From the NCBI RefSeq assembly GCF_024704725.1, contig NZ_JALIQS010000001.1, positions 310,001-374,000 on the forward strand: 64,000 nucleotides of DNA, in the 5' to 3' direction. This document shows, piece after piece, positions 42,990 through 51,463 of the stretch; within the stretch, counting starts at the first letter, position 1; each line of letters starts with the position of its first letter. The stretch is from Shinella sp. CPCC 101442 (GTDB taxonomy: Bacteria; Pseudomonadota; Alphaproteobacteria; Rhizobiales; Rhizobiaceae). Position numbers and translations under genes: made by a program. The notes beneath the pieces are model-generated. The model was not told the origin of the DNA. It searched no databases and saw only the letters and a list, made by a program, of their open reading frames with translations.

Positions 42990-43468
42990 GATCTTGCAGC
43001 CTCCATCTCGCGCGCGGCGGATTTGATCGCGTCGAAAATCTTGGTGTAGCCGGTGCAGCGGCAGATGTTGCCGCTGAGGCCGAAGCGGATGTCTTCGTCG
43101 GTCGGGCGCGGATTGTCGGCGAGCAGTTTCTTGGCCATCATCAGTATGCCCGGCGTGCAGAAGCCGCATTGCGAGGCGCCGTGCTGCATGAAGGCATCCT
43201 GCAACGGATGCAGCGTATCGACGCTGGGCTGCAGCCCTTCGACCGTCTCGATCGAGCGGCCTTCGGCCTCGACGGCGAGCATCAGGCAAGCATTGACCGG
43301 CTCGCCGTCGACCAGCACGGTGCAGGCCCCGCAATCGCCGACGTCGCAGCCCTTCTTGGTGCCGGTAAGGCCGACATCGTCGCGCAGCGCGTCGAGCAGC
43401 GAGCAGCAGGCCTCCACCGCCATGTCGCGCGCCTCGCCATTGATGGTGAGTTCGACGATCCGTTTCAT
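42986..43468 (-). CDS. Molybdenum hydroxylase, [2Fe-2S] subunit
   Basis: A 160-residue small subunit. The plant-ferredoxin-type cluster ligands are in GCDVGDCGACTVLVDG plus the following NAC, and the second cluster ligands are in QCGFCTPGILM and NICRCTGYTKI. It passes electrons from molybdenum to FAD. The ATG at 43468 overlaps the stop of the FAD subunit gene, and its own stop overlaps the start of the large subunit, so all three are coupled. Confidence 0.95.
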   Translation of the reverse strand: MKRIVELTINGEARDMAVEACCSLLDALRDDVGLTGTKKGCDVGDCGACTVLVDGEPVNACLMLAVEAEGRSIETVEGLQPSVDTLHPLQDAFMQHGASQCGFCTPGILMMAKKLLADNPRPTDEDIRFGLSGNICRCTGYTKIFDAIKSAAREMEAARS

Positions 43469-44328
43469 GCAAAAGCCTCCAGTGCCTGTTTGATGGCGCG
43501 ACCAGTCAGCACGCCCACCATGTCGCGACGATAATCGGCGCTGGCGCGCACGTTGCTGATCGGCGTGCACTCTTCCATCGCCTTGTTCGCGGCATTCTTG
43601 ATCGTCGCCGCATCGAGCGCCGTGCCGCGCAGCATGGCTTCTGCCTCCGGGGCCCGCAGCACGGTCGCGCCAACGGCGCCGAGTGCGATGCGGATGTCGT
43701 TGCAGAGGCCGTCCTCCATGGTGAGGCTGACGGCGACGCCGACGGTGGACAGTTCCATTGCCTTGCGGCGTCCATGTTTCAGATAGGCCTTGCCGCTGTT
43801 GTCCAGCGCTGGCGGCACCGTGATGCCGGTGACGATCTCGCCCTTGGCGAGCACGCTTTTGCCAGGTCCGGTGAAGAATTCGGCAAGCGGGACCACCCGC
43901 ATGTTGGTGCGGCTGTAGATGTGCACGAAGGCGCCGTCGGCGATCAGCGGCGGGATCGTGTCCGCCGACGGCGAGGCGCGACAGACGTTGCCGACGACGG
44001 TGGCGCGGTTGCGCACCTGGATGGAGCCGAGCGAGGCGAAGGCCGCGCGCAGGTTCGGATAACGCTGGCGTACCAGCGCAAGACGCTCCAGACGACCGAC
44101 CGTCACCAGCGCGCCAAAAGTCAGGCCGCGCGTTTCGTCATAGGTGATGTCGGAGAGACCCGGGATCTGCTTGATATCGACGACGTGGCGCACACGGCGC
44201 AGCCGCTCGCGAATTTCGACCAGCAGGTCCGTGCCGCCGTTGAACAGAAAGGTGTCTTCGCCGAGTTCGGCAAGAAGACGGGAGGCATGTTCCAGCGTTT
44301 CCGCCCGGTGGTATTCAAAGCGCCTCAT
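43465..44328 (-). CDS. Molybdenum hydroxylase, FAD-binding subunit
   Basis: A 287-residue subunit with FAD-binding motifs FLFNGGTDLLVEIRERL and ATVVGNVCRASPSADT, and a C-terminal CO-dehydrogenase flavoprotein domain (MELSTVGVAVSLTM). No extra iron-sulfur loop of the 4-hydroxybenzoyl-CoA reductase type is apparent. The ATG at 44328 has TGAGGAA upstream; an in-frame ATG at 44340 lacks a site. It is 62 bases after the permease gene. Confidence 0.93.
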   Translation of the reverse strand: MRRFEYHRAETLEHASRLLAELGEDTFLFNGGTDLLVEIRERLRRVRHVVDIKQIPGLSDITYDETRGLTFGALVTVGRLERLALVRQRYPNLRAAFASLGSIQVRNRATVVGNVCRASPSADTIPPLIADGAFVHIYSRTNMRVVPLAEFFTGPGKSVLAKGEIVTGITVPPALDNSGKAYLKHGRRKAMELSTVGVAVSLTMEDGLCNDIRIALGAVGATVLRAPEAEAMLRGTALDAATIKNAANKAMEECTPISNVRASADYRRDMVGVLTGRAIKQALEAFA

Positions 44329-44390
44329 GGCATTCCTCATGGGGTTCGGGGCTCCGGCGGCGCGGGCCGCCGGACTGGTCGTGGCACTCT

Positions 44391-45782
44391 TCAGGCGTGG
44401 CCGGTGGCCGGGGCGCCGTTCTCGATCACGGTTTCCTCCGGCTCTTTGGCGGGTATGCCGTTGAAGAGAATGTTGAGCAGTGCTGCGGCAAAGGTGCCGA
44501 CAAGCACGCCGCTGTGCAGGAATTTCCCGACCGCAGCCGGCAGCTGGTCGAAGATGTTTTCCGCAACGACCGGCACCATGGCGAGGCCGACGCTGACGGC
44601 GACGATGTAGAGGTTGCGCCGGTTGGCGACGAAATCCACCTTCGCCAAAATCTTCACGCCCGTCGCCGAGACCATGCCGAACATCACGATGGCGGCACCG
44701 CCGACGACGTAGCTCGGGATGGACGCGCTGATGAAGGCGACCTTCGGCAGCGAGCCAAGCAGAATCAGGATGGCGCCGCCCGCGGCGACCACGAAGCGGC
44801 TGAGCACGCCGGTGATCTGGAGCAGGCCGACATTCTGCGCATAGGTCGTATAGGTGAACGTGTTGAGGAGGCCGCCGATGATGTTGCCGACGCCATCGGT
44901 GCGAAGGCCGCGGGCGAGGTCCGACTGGCTGATCTTGCGCCCGGCCATGTCGCCCACCGCCAGGAACTGGCCGGTCGATTCGATCATCATGACCGTCATG
45001 ACCGCACAGAGCGACAGGATCGACCAGAACTCGAAGATCGGCCAGCCGAAGGCGAGCGGGTGGATGATGCGCACCCACTCGGCATCGCCAACCCCATGGA
45101 AATCCACCTTGCCGGCGGCAATGGCGATGGAAAAGCCGATGCCGATGCCGATCAGGACGGCGAGATTGGACAGAAAGCCCTTGAGAACGCGGGTAAGAAG
45201 CAGGATGGAGAGCAGCACGATGGCGGCGACAGCAAGTCCGAAGGGCGCGCCATAGGCGGGGTTCGGGATCATGCCTTCCGCCCCCCGGATCATGGGCTGG
45301 CCGCCGGCCGCCCAGTTGACGCCGACGCGCATCAGGGAAAGGCCGATGACCAGCATGACCGTGCCGGTGACAACAGGCGGAAAGAAGCGCACCCAGCGTC
45401 CGAAGAACGGCGCGACAAGGATGGTGAAGACGCCGGAACCAATGACGGCACCGATGACGCCGGGCATGCCCAGCTCCGGATTGGTGCCCGTCGCGATGAT
45501 CGAGGGCACGGCCGTGAACGAGACGCCCATCATGATGGGCAGGCGAATGCCGATGTTCCAGATGCCGAGCGCCTGGATCATGGTGACGATGCCGCAGGCG
45601 AAGAGATCCGCGCTGACCAGCATCGCGATCTGTTCCTTCGGCAGGTGCAGCGTACTGCCGACGATGAGCGGTACGGCGACCGCCCCCGCATACATGACGA
45701 GAACATGTTGCAGACCCAGAGCAAACAGGCTCGGGACGGGATACATCTTTTCGACGGGATCCGTCGTATCGGGCTTGGACAT
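44391..45782 (-). CDS. Nucleobase:cation symporter-2 (xanthine/uracil permease family)
   Basis: A 463-residue NCS2/NAT permease with about 12 to 14 hydrophobic segments. Characteristic regions include the start VPSLFALGLQHVLVMYAGAV, the family signature near VMMIESTGQFLAVGD, and NTFTYTTYAQNVGLLQITGV. These carriers take up xanthine, uric acid, uracil or similar bases. It is the first gene of the molybdenum hydroxylase operon, so its cargo is probably the substrate of that enzyme. A LysR gene is divergent from it. Confidence 0.92.
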   Translation of the reverse strand: MSKPDTTDPVEKMYPVPSLFALGLQHVLVMYAGAVAVPLIVGSTLHLPKEQIAMLVSADLFACGIVTMIQALGIWNIGIRLPIMMGVSFTAVPSIIATGTNPELGMPGVIGAVIGSGVFTILVAPFFGRWVRFFPPVVTGTVMLVIGLSLMRVGVNWAAGGQPMIRGAEGMIPNPAYGAPFGLAVAAIVLLSILLLTRVLKGFLSNLAVLIGIGIGFSIAIAAGKVDFHGVGDAEWVRIIHPLAFGWPIFEFWSILSLCAVMTVMMIESTGQFLAVGDMAGRKISQSDLARGLRTDGVGNIIGGLLNTFTYTTYAQNVGLLQITGVLSRFVVAAGGAILILLGSLPKVAFISASIPSYVVGGAAIVMFGMVSATGVKILAKVDFVANRRNLYIVAVSVGLAMVPVVAENIFDQLPAAVGKFLHSGVLVGTFAAALLNILFNGIPAKEPEETVIENGAPATGHA

Positions 45783-45912
45783 TCGCTTTCCTCCCAGCGA
45801 ACAGCTTCCGGCGCGGTGGTGGGCATCTTGGCCTCATGTTTTGTCACCGCACGCCGTACAAGCGGGATCATGCTTCTGGCCAAATCAGCAAACAATCGGC
45901 ATAATTATATTT

Positions 45913-45935
45913 ATTCATCTAGTAATTGAATGAAT
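45913..45935. promoter_or_regulatory. LysR-type regulator binding site (ATTCAT-N11-ATGAAT)
   Basis: ATTCAT at 45913-45918 faces ATGAAT at 45930-45935 with 11 bases between the inner T and A, the classical T-N11-A layout of LysR sites. It lies 8 bases before the LysR start and about 130 bases upstream of the divergent permease gene. It probably serves autoregulation and control of the molybdenum hydroxylase operon. Confidence 0.65.
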
Positions 45936-45943
45936 GGGGCCGC

Positions 45944-46840
45944 ATGGACATCACGCTGAAACAGCTTCGGGCCTTCGTCACCGTGGCCAATCTCGGGCAG
46001 TTCACGCTCGCCGCCGACAAGCTCGGCTCGTCGCAATCGGCCGTCAGCACGCTGGTGCGGCAGCTGGAGACGAATCTGAACCTGCGGCTGTTCGACCGGC
46101 ACACCCGGCTTCTTCGCCTGACCCAGGCGGGCATGGACATCCTGCCGATCGCCGCGCGCGCCGTCGCCGATATCGAGGGCATGGTGGAAAGCTCGCAGGA
46201 GCTGAATGCGTTGCGTCGCGGCAAGGTCACGATGGCCGCGGGCACCGTGCAGGCGGCGCTGATGCTGCCGCAGCTCGTGCATGGCTTCACCAAGCTCTAC
46301 CCGGAGATTACGGTGGCGCTGCATGACGTCGCGGAAAAGACGGTGCTGGAGCAAGTTTCCAACGGTTCCGTCGATCTCGGGCTCGGCACGGTGCCGGAGG
46401 ACGACCCGGAACTCGTCGGCACACGGCTCACCACCGATGAGTTCCTCGTGGTGCTGCATGCCGAGGATCCACTGGTGAAACGCCTTGAACTGCGCTGGAC
46501 GGACCTTGCCGATTGCAAGCTGATCGGCCCGCAACGCGGCAACCCGATCCGAGACCGGCTGGAAAATGAACTGGCGCGCAACGGCATCGTCCTGCCGCTC
46601 GACAAGTCGATGCAGGAAGTGGCGTTGCCGTTGACGATCATCGGCATGGTCGAGGGCGGGCTTGGCGTCGCCATCATGACCTCGGCGGTCACGCGGCTTG
46701 CCACCTCCATGGGTCTCGTCGTGCGCACGCCGAAGGAGCCGCATATCAAGCGCGAGGTCAGTCTGATCCAGAAGCGCGGCCGCTCGCTGTCGCCGGCCGC
46801 GCGGCGGTTTCGCGATTTCCTGCTGAAATCGGTCCATTGA
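45944..46840 (+). CDS. LysR-type transcriptional regulator
   Basis: A 298-residue LysR regulator with helix-turn-helix MDITLKQLRAFVTVANLGQF and SSQSAVSTLVRQLETNLNLR. An upstream ATG at 45926 overlaps the putative operator, so the ATG at 45944 is preferred. It is divergent from the permease-molybdenum hydroxylase operon. It resembles the LysR protein at 55164 (both begin with ITL and QLRAF segments and share LFDRHTR), so the two are paralogues. Confidence 0.88.
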   Translation: MDITLKQLRAFVTVANLGQFTLAADKLGSSQSAVSTLVRQLETNLNLRLFDRHTRLLRLTQAGMDILPIAARAVADIEGMVESSQELNALRRGKVTMAAGTVQAALMLPQLVHGFTKLYPEITVALHDVAEKTVLEQVSNGSVDLGLGTVPEDDPELVGTRLTTDEFLVVLHAEDPLVKRLELRWTDLADCKLIGPQRGNPIRDRLENELARNGIVLPLDKSMQEVALPLTIIGMVEGGLGVAIMTSAVTRLATSMGLVVRTPKEPHIKREVSLIQKRGRSLSPAARRFRDFLLKSVH

Positions 46841-46904
46841 CCCGCTAAAAATTCCAGCGTTATCTGATGGTGCTGCTGGACCGCGCGATAGCCGGGCAGG
46901 CAGG

Positions 46905-46926
46905 GCGCAGCGGCTCGACGCTGCGC
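46905..46926 (+). repeat. Hairpin between LysR and aldolase genes
   Basis: GCGCAGCG (46905-46912) pairs with CGCTGCGC (46919-46926) around a 6-base loop. No T-run follows. It lies in the 154-base gap after the LysR stop and may be a weak terminator or leader structure of the aldolase gene. Confidence 0.4.
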
Positions 46927-46994
46927 GCGGAGGCCGGTGCCCGATGCGCGCCGGGCCAGCCGCCGCTCCCAGCCACACCAGACCAGGAGCATTC

Positions 46995-47795
46995 ATGGCT
47001 CACGCCCTGAACGACCGCGCCATCCATTCCGGCGAACCCGCCCGGCCAAATCGCCCCGATCTTTCCACCGACGCCATCCGCACGGCAAAGGAAGACCTTG
47101 CCGCCTGCTTCCGCATGGCGGCGCGAAACGGTTTCGAGGAAGGCATCTGCAACCATTTCTCCGCCGTCGTACCCGGCCATGACGATCTTTTCATCGTCAA
47201 TCCCTACGGCTACGCCTTCCGAGAACTGACCGCCTCGAAGCTGCTGGTCTGCGATTTCAACGGCACCGTCGTCGATGGAGAGGGCGCGCCGGAAGCCACC
47301 GCCTTCTACATCCACGCCGAAATCCACCGCCGCCTGCCGCGCGCCAGGGTCGCCTTCCACACGCATATGCCCTACGCGACGGCACTCTCCATGACGGATG
47401 GGCCGCCGATGATCTGGGCCGGGCAGACCGCGCTCAAATTCTACGGCCGCACCGCCGTCGACGAGAACTACAACGGTCTGGCGCTCGACTACGCGGAAGG
47501 TGCACGCATCGCCGGCACTGTCGGCGATGCCGACATCGTCTTCCTGAAGCACCATGGCGTGCTGGTGCTCGCCCCCTCCATCGCCGAGGCCTGGGACGAC
47601 CTCTATTATCTCGAGCGCGCCGCTGAAGTGCAGGTGCTTGCGATGTCGACCGGCCGCACGGTCTCACCGGTCGATCCCGATATCGCGCAGGCTGCCTACC
47701 AGCAGATGCGCGAAGGCGACGCGGCGTCCGCCAGGGCTCATCTCGCGGCCATCCGCCGGCAATTGGACGCCGAAGAACCACAATATCGGCATTAA
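46995..47795 (+). CDS. Class II aldolase/adducin-family protein
   Basis: A 266-residue protein of the AraD/FucA superfamily. The N-terminal AARNGFEEGICNHFSAVVPG contains the substrate-phosphate or carboxylate loop. Zinc ligands are the two His in VAFHTHMPYATAL and a later His in FLKHHGVLVLAP. Members are aldolases, epimerases or decarboxylases of small acids. AGGAG at 46985-46989 supports this start. It is alone between the LysR gene and a strong terminator. Its link to purine-like catabolism is positional only. Confidence 0.85.
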   Translation: MAHALNDRAIHSGEPARPNRPDLSTDAIRTAKEDLAACFRMAARNGFEEGICNHFSAVVPGHDDLFIVNPYGYAFRELTASKLLVCDFNGTVVDGEGAPEATAFYIHAEIHRRLPRARVAFHTHMPYATALSMTDGPPMIWAGQTALKFYGRTAVDENYNGLALDYAEGARIAGTVGDADIVFLKHHGVLVLAPSIAEAWDDLYYLERAAEVQVLAMSTGRTVSPVDPDIAQAAYQQMREGDAASARAHLAAIRRQLDAEEPQYRH

Positions 47796-47808
47796 TTTCC
47801 TGAAGAAT

Positions 47809-47842
47809 GGGCGCCATTGCTCAGAGTATTGGCGCCCTTTTT
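47809..47842 (+). terminator. Rho-independent terminator after the aldolase-family gene
   Basis: GGGCGCCA (47809-47816) pairs with TGGCGCCC (47830-47837) around a 13-base loop and is followed by five T (47838-47842). It separates the aldolase gene from the nucleoside-transporter operon downstream. Confidence 0.9.
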
Positions 47843-48015
47843 CTGAAATGCCAATCAATTGAATTATTAGAATTTTCTCCAGAATATTTTGCAAATGCGA
47901 GAAAACTTAGCACCTGCGATTATTACGGATCATTTATCAAACAATTGAAATAATGAATTTGTTTAAACTAATCGCCCATGCTTAGTTTTCCGCCATAACA
48001 AGAAGGTGGGAACGA
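47843..48015 (+). promoter_or_regulatory. AT-rich promoter region of the deaminase/BMP transporter operon
   Basis: This stretch is far more AT-rich than its surroundings. It holds two copies of CAATTGAA (47856-47863 and 47942-47949). It also holds a long-range inverted repeat, GAAAACTTAGCA (47901-47912) facing TGCTTAGTTTTC (47979-47990) with one mismatch. These are candidate regulator sites, perhaps for one of the two neighbouring LysR proteins. AAGGTGG just before 48016 is the ribosome site. Confidence 0.55.
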
Positions 48016-49311
48016 ATGGTACGTGACACTGCAACTGCGTCGCTCGCAAATCTGGCCCCCGGCCGGTCCTTTGCGCTTACGGGCGGAACCGTCATTCACG
48101 AGGACGGCACGCAATCGGCCGGCGATATCATCGTGGGAGCGGACGGGCGCATCGTTGCGGTCGAACCCTATCTCGACACCGGCTCCTGCGGCGCCTGCGT
48201 GGACATCACGGGCATGCTGGTTTCTGCCGGCTTCCTCGATGCCCACCAGCATCTCGACAAGACCGGCGTGCTGCGCTTCACGCCCAATCCTTCCGGTACG
48301 CTGCAGGGCGCCCGCGAGGCCTTCGCCAAATATGCCCGCACCGCCGGCCCCGACGACATCCACAAGCGTGCCACGCGCACCGTCGAGCGATGTCTCTCCC
48401 GCGGCACGACGGGCATCCGCAGCCATATCAACGTCGACAAGGATGCCGGCTTCCACGGCATCGAGACGCTGGCCGGTATCCGCGATGCCGAAAAGGATCG
48501 CATCACCCTCCAGCTCGTCGCCTTCATGACGCCGCATCCGGGCCAGGATTTCGACTGGCTCGGCAAGAACATCGACGGCGCGGTGGCGCTTGCCGATGCC
48601 GTCGGCGGCACGCCGGCTGTCTCCGAAGACCCGCCGCGTTATCTCGACATGCTGTTTGCCGCCGCCGTGAAGGCGGGCAAGCCGGTCGATCTGCATCTCG
48701 ACGAGCATCTCAAGGCCGACGTGCACCTGCTGGACGCCGCCCTCGAACGGGTCGAGCGCTTCGGCATGCAGGGCCGCACCGTGTTCAGCCACGTCTCCGT
48801 GCTGAGCGCCCTGCCCCGCAAGGAATTTCAACGCATCGCCGAACGCCTGCTCGCGCTGGATGTCGGCGTGGTGACGCTGCCCGCGGCAAACCTCTATCTG
48901 CAGGGCCGCGACGCCGAAATGTTGCCGCCGCGCGGCCTGACGCGCGTCGCCGAGCTTTATCGCGCCGGCGTCACCATCGCGACGGCCTCCGACAATATCC
49001 AGGACCCGTTCGTGCCGACAGGCTCCGGCGACATGCTGGAAATCGCCCGCTGGACGCTGCTGGCCGGTCATCTGCGCGGCGACGAGCTTGCCGCCGCCCA
49101 CCGCATGATCACGACGGCGCCGGCCCGCCTGATGGGGCTTGGCAAGGAGCATGGACTGAAGCCCGGTGCGCGCGCCGATTTCATCGTCACCGATTGCATC
49201 GACACCGACACGCTGGTTGCCGGTGGGCCGGACCGGGCCTTCGTCTTCTCGAAGGGCCGTCTCGTCTCGCACAGCGCGACCGAAACGGTCCGCATCAAGG
49301 AGGATGCATAA
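48016..49311 (+). CDS. Cytosine-deaminase-like amidohydrolase
   Basis: A 431-residue amidohydrolase of the CodA/isoguanine deaminase group. Metal and active-site residues: His-x-His in GFLDAHQHLDKTG, a His and Glu in VDLHLDEHLKAD, His in RTVFSHVSVLSA and Asp in VTIATASDNIQDPF. The N- and C-terminal strands form the usual composite domain (FALTGGTVIHEDGTQSAGDI and KPGARADFIVTD). Enzymes of this group deaminate or hydrolyse ring amidines. It heads the operon with a nucleoside-type ABC importer, so a nucleobase or related heterocycle is the likely substrate. Confidence 0.85.
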   Translation: MVRDTATASLANLAPGRSFALTGGTVIHEDGTQSAGDIIVGADGRIVAVEPYLDTGSCGACVDITGMLVSAGFLDAHQHLDKTGVLRFTPNPSGTLQGAREAFAKYARTAGPDDIHKRATRTVERCLSRGTTGIRSHINVDKDAGFHGIETLAGIRDAEKDRITLQLVAFMTPHPGQDFDWLGKNIDGAVALADAVGGTPAVSEDPPRYLDMLFAAAVKAGKPVDLHLDEHLKADVHLLDAALERVERFGMQGRTVFSHVSVLSALPRKEFQRIAERLLALDVGVVTLPAANLYLQGRDAEMLPPRGLTRVAELYRAGVTIATASDNIQDPFVPTGSGDMLEIARWTLLAGHLRGDELAAAHRMITTAPARLMGLGKEHGLKPGARADFIVTDCIDTDTLVAGGPDRAFVFSKGRLVSHSATETVRIKEDA

Positions 49312-49361
49312 CCGAGCGGCGACTCCGGGGGGATTGGACTTCAATCTAAGGGGAGACTGGA

Positions 49362-50354
49362 ATGAACAAGACCGTGTTTTCACGTCGTTCGCTGCTTGCA
49401 TCCACCATCGCACTCACGCTCGCCGGCCCAGCCTTGCAGGCGCCTGCTCGTGCCGACGACTTCAAGATGGGCCTTCTGGTCCCCGGCAGCATCGGGGAAG
49501 AAGGCTGGAACCGGATCGCCTTCGACGCACTGAAGCGCGTCGAGAACGAACTCGGCGCGAAGATCAGCTATGTCGAACTGCCGGAGAACCCGGCCGCCTT
49601 CGAAAAGGCGTTCCGCGACTATGCCAGCCAAGGCTATCAGGTCGTCTTGGGCCATGGCTTCCAGTTCCAGGATGCCGCGCTGACGGCGGCGGAGGATTTT
49701 CCGGATACCGTCTTCCTCATCTCGTCGAGCCGCATCCACGAGGGCAAGGTCATCGGCCTGAACACCGATGCCAGCCAGCCCTTCTATCTGATGGGCGTGA
49801 TCGTCGCGACGATGGGCAAGGGCGCCGGTCTCATCGGCGGCATGGAAATCCCGCCCATCACGCAGGCCTTCGAAGGCTTCGTCAACGGCGCGAAGAGCGT
49901 GAACCCGGATTTCCCGGTCTCGACCGTCTATCTCGGCAGTTTCACCGATGCGAGCGCGGCGAAGGAAGCCGCCTTCAGCGTGATCTCGCAGGGCGCCGAT
50001 TTCGTCATTCCCAATGCCAATTCGGCGGGCATGGGCGTCATCCAGGCCGCGCGGGAATCGGGCGGCAAGGCCAGCACGTTCAGTGTCTACAGCGACTATA
50101 CCCACGCCGCGCCTGAGAACGTGCTCGGCACATTCCTCGCCGACTACGGGCAGGGCATCGTGCGCATCGTCTCGGGCATCAAGGACGGCAAGGTGCCGGA
50201 CAGCAATGTCGATTTCGGCCTGAAGGACACCGACGTCATCAAATTTACCTACAACGACGCGGCCACCAGATCGGTGCCCGCGGAGCTTCGCAAACTCGTC
50301 GACGACGTGCGCGCGAAGATCGTTGCAGGCGATATCCAGACCCGCGCGAAGTGA
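49362..50354 (+). CDS. BMP-family ABC transporter substrate-binding protein, copy 1
   Basis: A 330-residue periplasmic protein of the BMP (Med/PnrA-like) family. The signal peptide carries a twin-arginine-like SRRSLLAST start and ends near ARA-D. The mature part starts DDFKMGLLVPGSIGEEGWNR, with GHGFQFQDAAL and IGGMEIPPITQAFEGFVNGA. BMP proteins bind purine nucleosides or related compounds for ABC import. It is followed after 52 bases by a second, very similar copy. Confidence 0.9.
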   Translation: MNKTVFSRRSLLASTIALTLAGPALQAPARADDFKMGLLVPGSIGEEGWNRIAFDALKRVENELGAKISYVELPENPAAFEKAFRDYASQGYQVVLGHGFQFQDAALTAAEDFPDTVFLISSSRIHEGKVIGLNTDASQPFYLMGVIVATMGKGAGLIGGMEIPPITQAFEGFVNGAKSVNPDFPVSTVYLGSFTDASAAKEAAFSVISQGADFVIPNANSAGMGVIQAARESGGKASTFSVYSDYTHAAPENVLGTFLADYGQGIVRIVSGIKDGKVPDSNVDFGLKDTDVIKFTYNDAATRSVPAELRKLVDDVRAKIVAGDIQTRAK

Positions 50355-50406
50355 CGTGAAGATCCGGCGCGGGCCCCGGAAAACCAGCACAATGGGAGGA
50401 AGTACA

Positions 50407-51387
50407 ATGAAATTCTCAAGAAGACTGTTCCTGGAAGGTGTGGCGGCCCTGTCGATCGCCCTTGCCATCCCGGCAATCGCACAGGCCGATGATTTCAAGA
50501 TGGGCCTTCTCGTGCCCGGCAGCGTCTCGGAAGAGGGCTGGAACCGCATCGGCTTCAACGCACTGAAGGGCGTGGAAAGCCAGCTCGGCGCGAAGATCAG
50601 CTATGTCGAGCTGCAGCAGAACCCGGCCTCCTTCGAAAAGGCTTTTCGCGACTATGCGAGCCAGGGCTACAAGGTCATTCTCGGCCACGGCTTCGAGTTC
50701 CAGGACGCAGCTCTGGAAGTCGCGCTCGACTATCCCGACACCTACTTCCTGATCTCGTCGAGCAGCATCCATGAAGGCAATGTCATCGGCCTCAACACCG
50801 ATACCAGCCAGCCCTTCTACCTGATGGGCGTGATCGCCGCGAAGATGGGCAAGAAGGCCGGCCTCGTCGGCGGCATGGAAATCCCGCCGATCCAGCAGGC
50901 CTTCGCCGGCTTCAAGAACGGCGCGAAAAGCGTCAACCCGGACTTCCCGATCAGCGAAGCCTATATCGGCAACTTCACCGATACGACGGCAGCCAAGGAA
51001 GCCGCACTGAGCATGATCTCGCAGGGGGCCGATTTCGTCGTGCCGAACGCATCGGGTGCCACCGTCGGCGGCTATCAGGCGATCGCCGAATCCGGCAAGG
51101 ACGTACGCTCCTTCTCGATCTTCAGCGACTTCACGCCGGTCGCGCCCAACAACATTCTCGGCCTCTATGTCGCCGACTATGCGCAGGGTGTGGTGGAGGT
51201 CGTCAAATCGATCAAGGACGGCAGCCCGCCGACGGAAAACGTCATCTTCGGCCTCAAGGACCCGAAGGTCATGTCCTTCACCTTCCGCGATGACGGTCCG
51301 GTCTCCGTGCCGGCGGAGATCCGCGCCGAAGTGAAGGCGATCAGCGACAAGATCGCGGCCGGCGAGATCAAGACCGGCGGCGAATAA
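50407..51387 (+). CDS. BMP-family ABC transporter substrate-binding protein, copy 2
   Basis: A 326-residue paralogue of the preceding gene; in the N-terminal half about three quarters of the residues look identical by eye. The signal peptide (MKFSRRLFLEGVAALSIALA, cleavage after AQA) again contains an Arg-Arg pair. GGGAGGA lies upstream of the ATG at 50407. Two binding proteins served by one channel suggest two related ligands or different affinities. A strong hairpin follows before the permease gene. Confidence 0.9.
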   Translation: MKFSRRLFLEGVAALSIALAIPAIAQADDFKMGLLVPGSVSEEGWNRIGFNALKGVESQLGAKISYVELQQNPASFEKAFRDYASQGYKVILGHGFEFQDAALEVALDYPDTYFLISSSSIHEGNVIGLNTDTSQPFYLMGVIAAKMGKKAGLVGGMEIPPIQQAFAGFKNGAKSVNPDFPISEAYIGNFTDTTAAKEAALSMISQGADFVVPNASGATVGGYQAIAESGKDVRSFSIFSDFTPVAPNNILGLYVADYAQGVVEVVKSIKDGSPPTENVIFGLKDPKVMSFTFRDDGPVSVPAEIRAEVKAISDKIAAGEIKTGGE

Positions 51388-51393
51388 ACGGTC

Positions 51394-51427
51394 GCGCGCT
51401 GCGGCGGGCCACCCGGCCGCAGCGCGC
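51394..51427 (+). repeat. Intercistronic GC hairpin after the second BMP gene
   Basis: GCGCGCTGCGGC (51394-51405) and GCCGCAGCGCGC (51416-51427) form a perfect 12-bp stem with a 10-base loop. No T-run follows. It probably stabilises the two binding-protein messages relative to the permease and ATPase part of the operon. Confidence 0.75.
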
Positions 51428-51463
51428 CTCGCCGAATGCCACACAAACATCCGGACCGATCCT

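Noticed and set aside
40737-43049. Long plus-strand open frame opposite the molybdenum hydroxylase large subunit
   Set aside because: It is antisense to a gene with full family motifs and has no protein-like motif of its own.
48016-49311. Naming the amidohydrolase cytosine deaminase (codA) outright
   Set aside because: The metal-site motifs fit the group, but close relatives act on isoguanine, creatinine and other ring amidines; only the family level is supportable.
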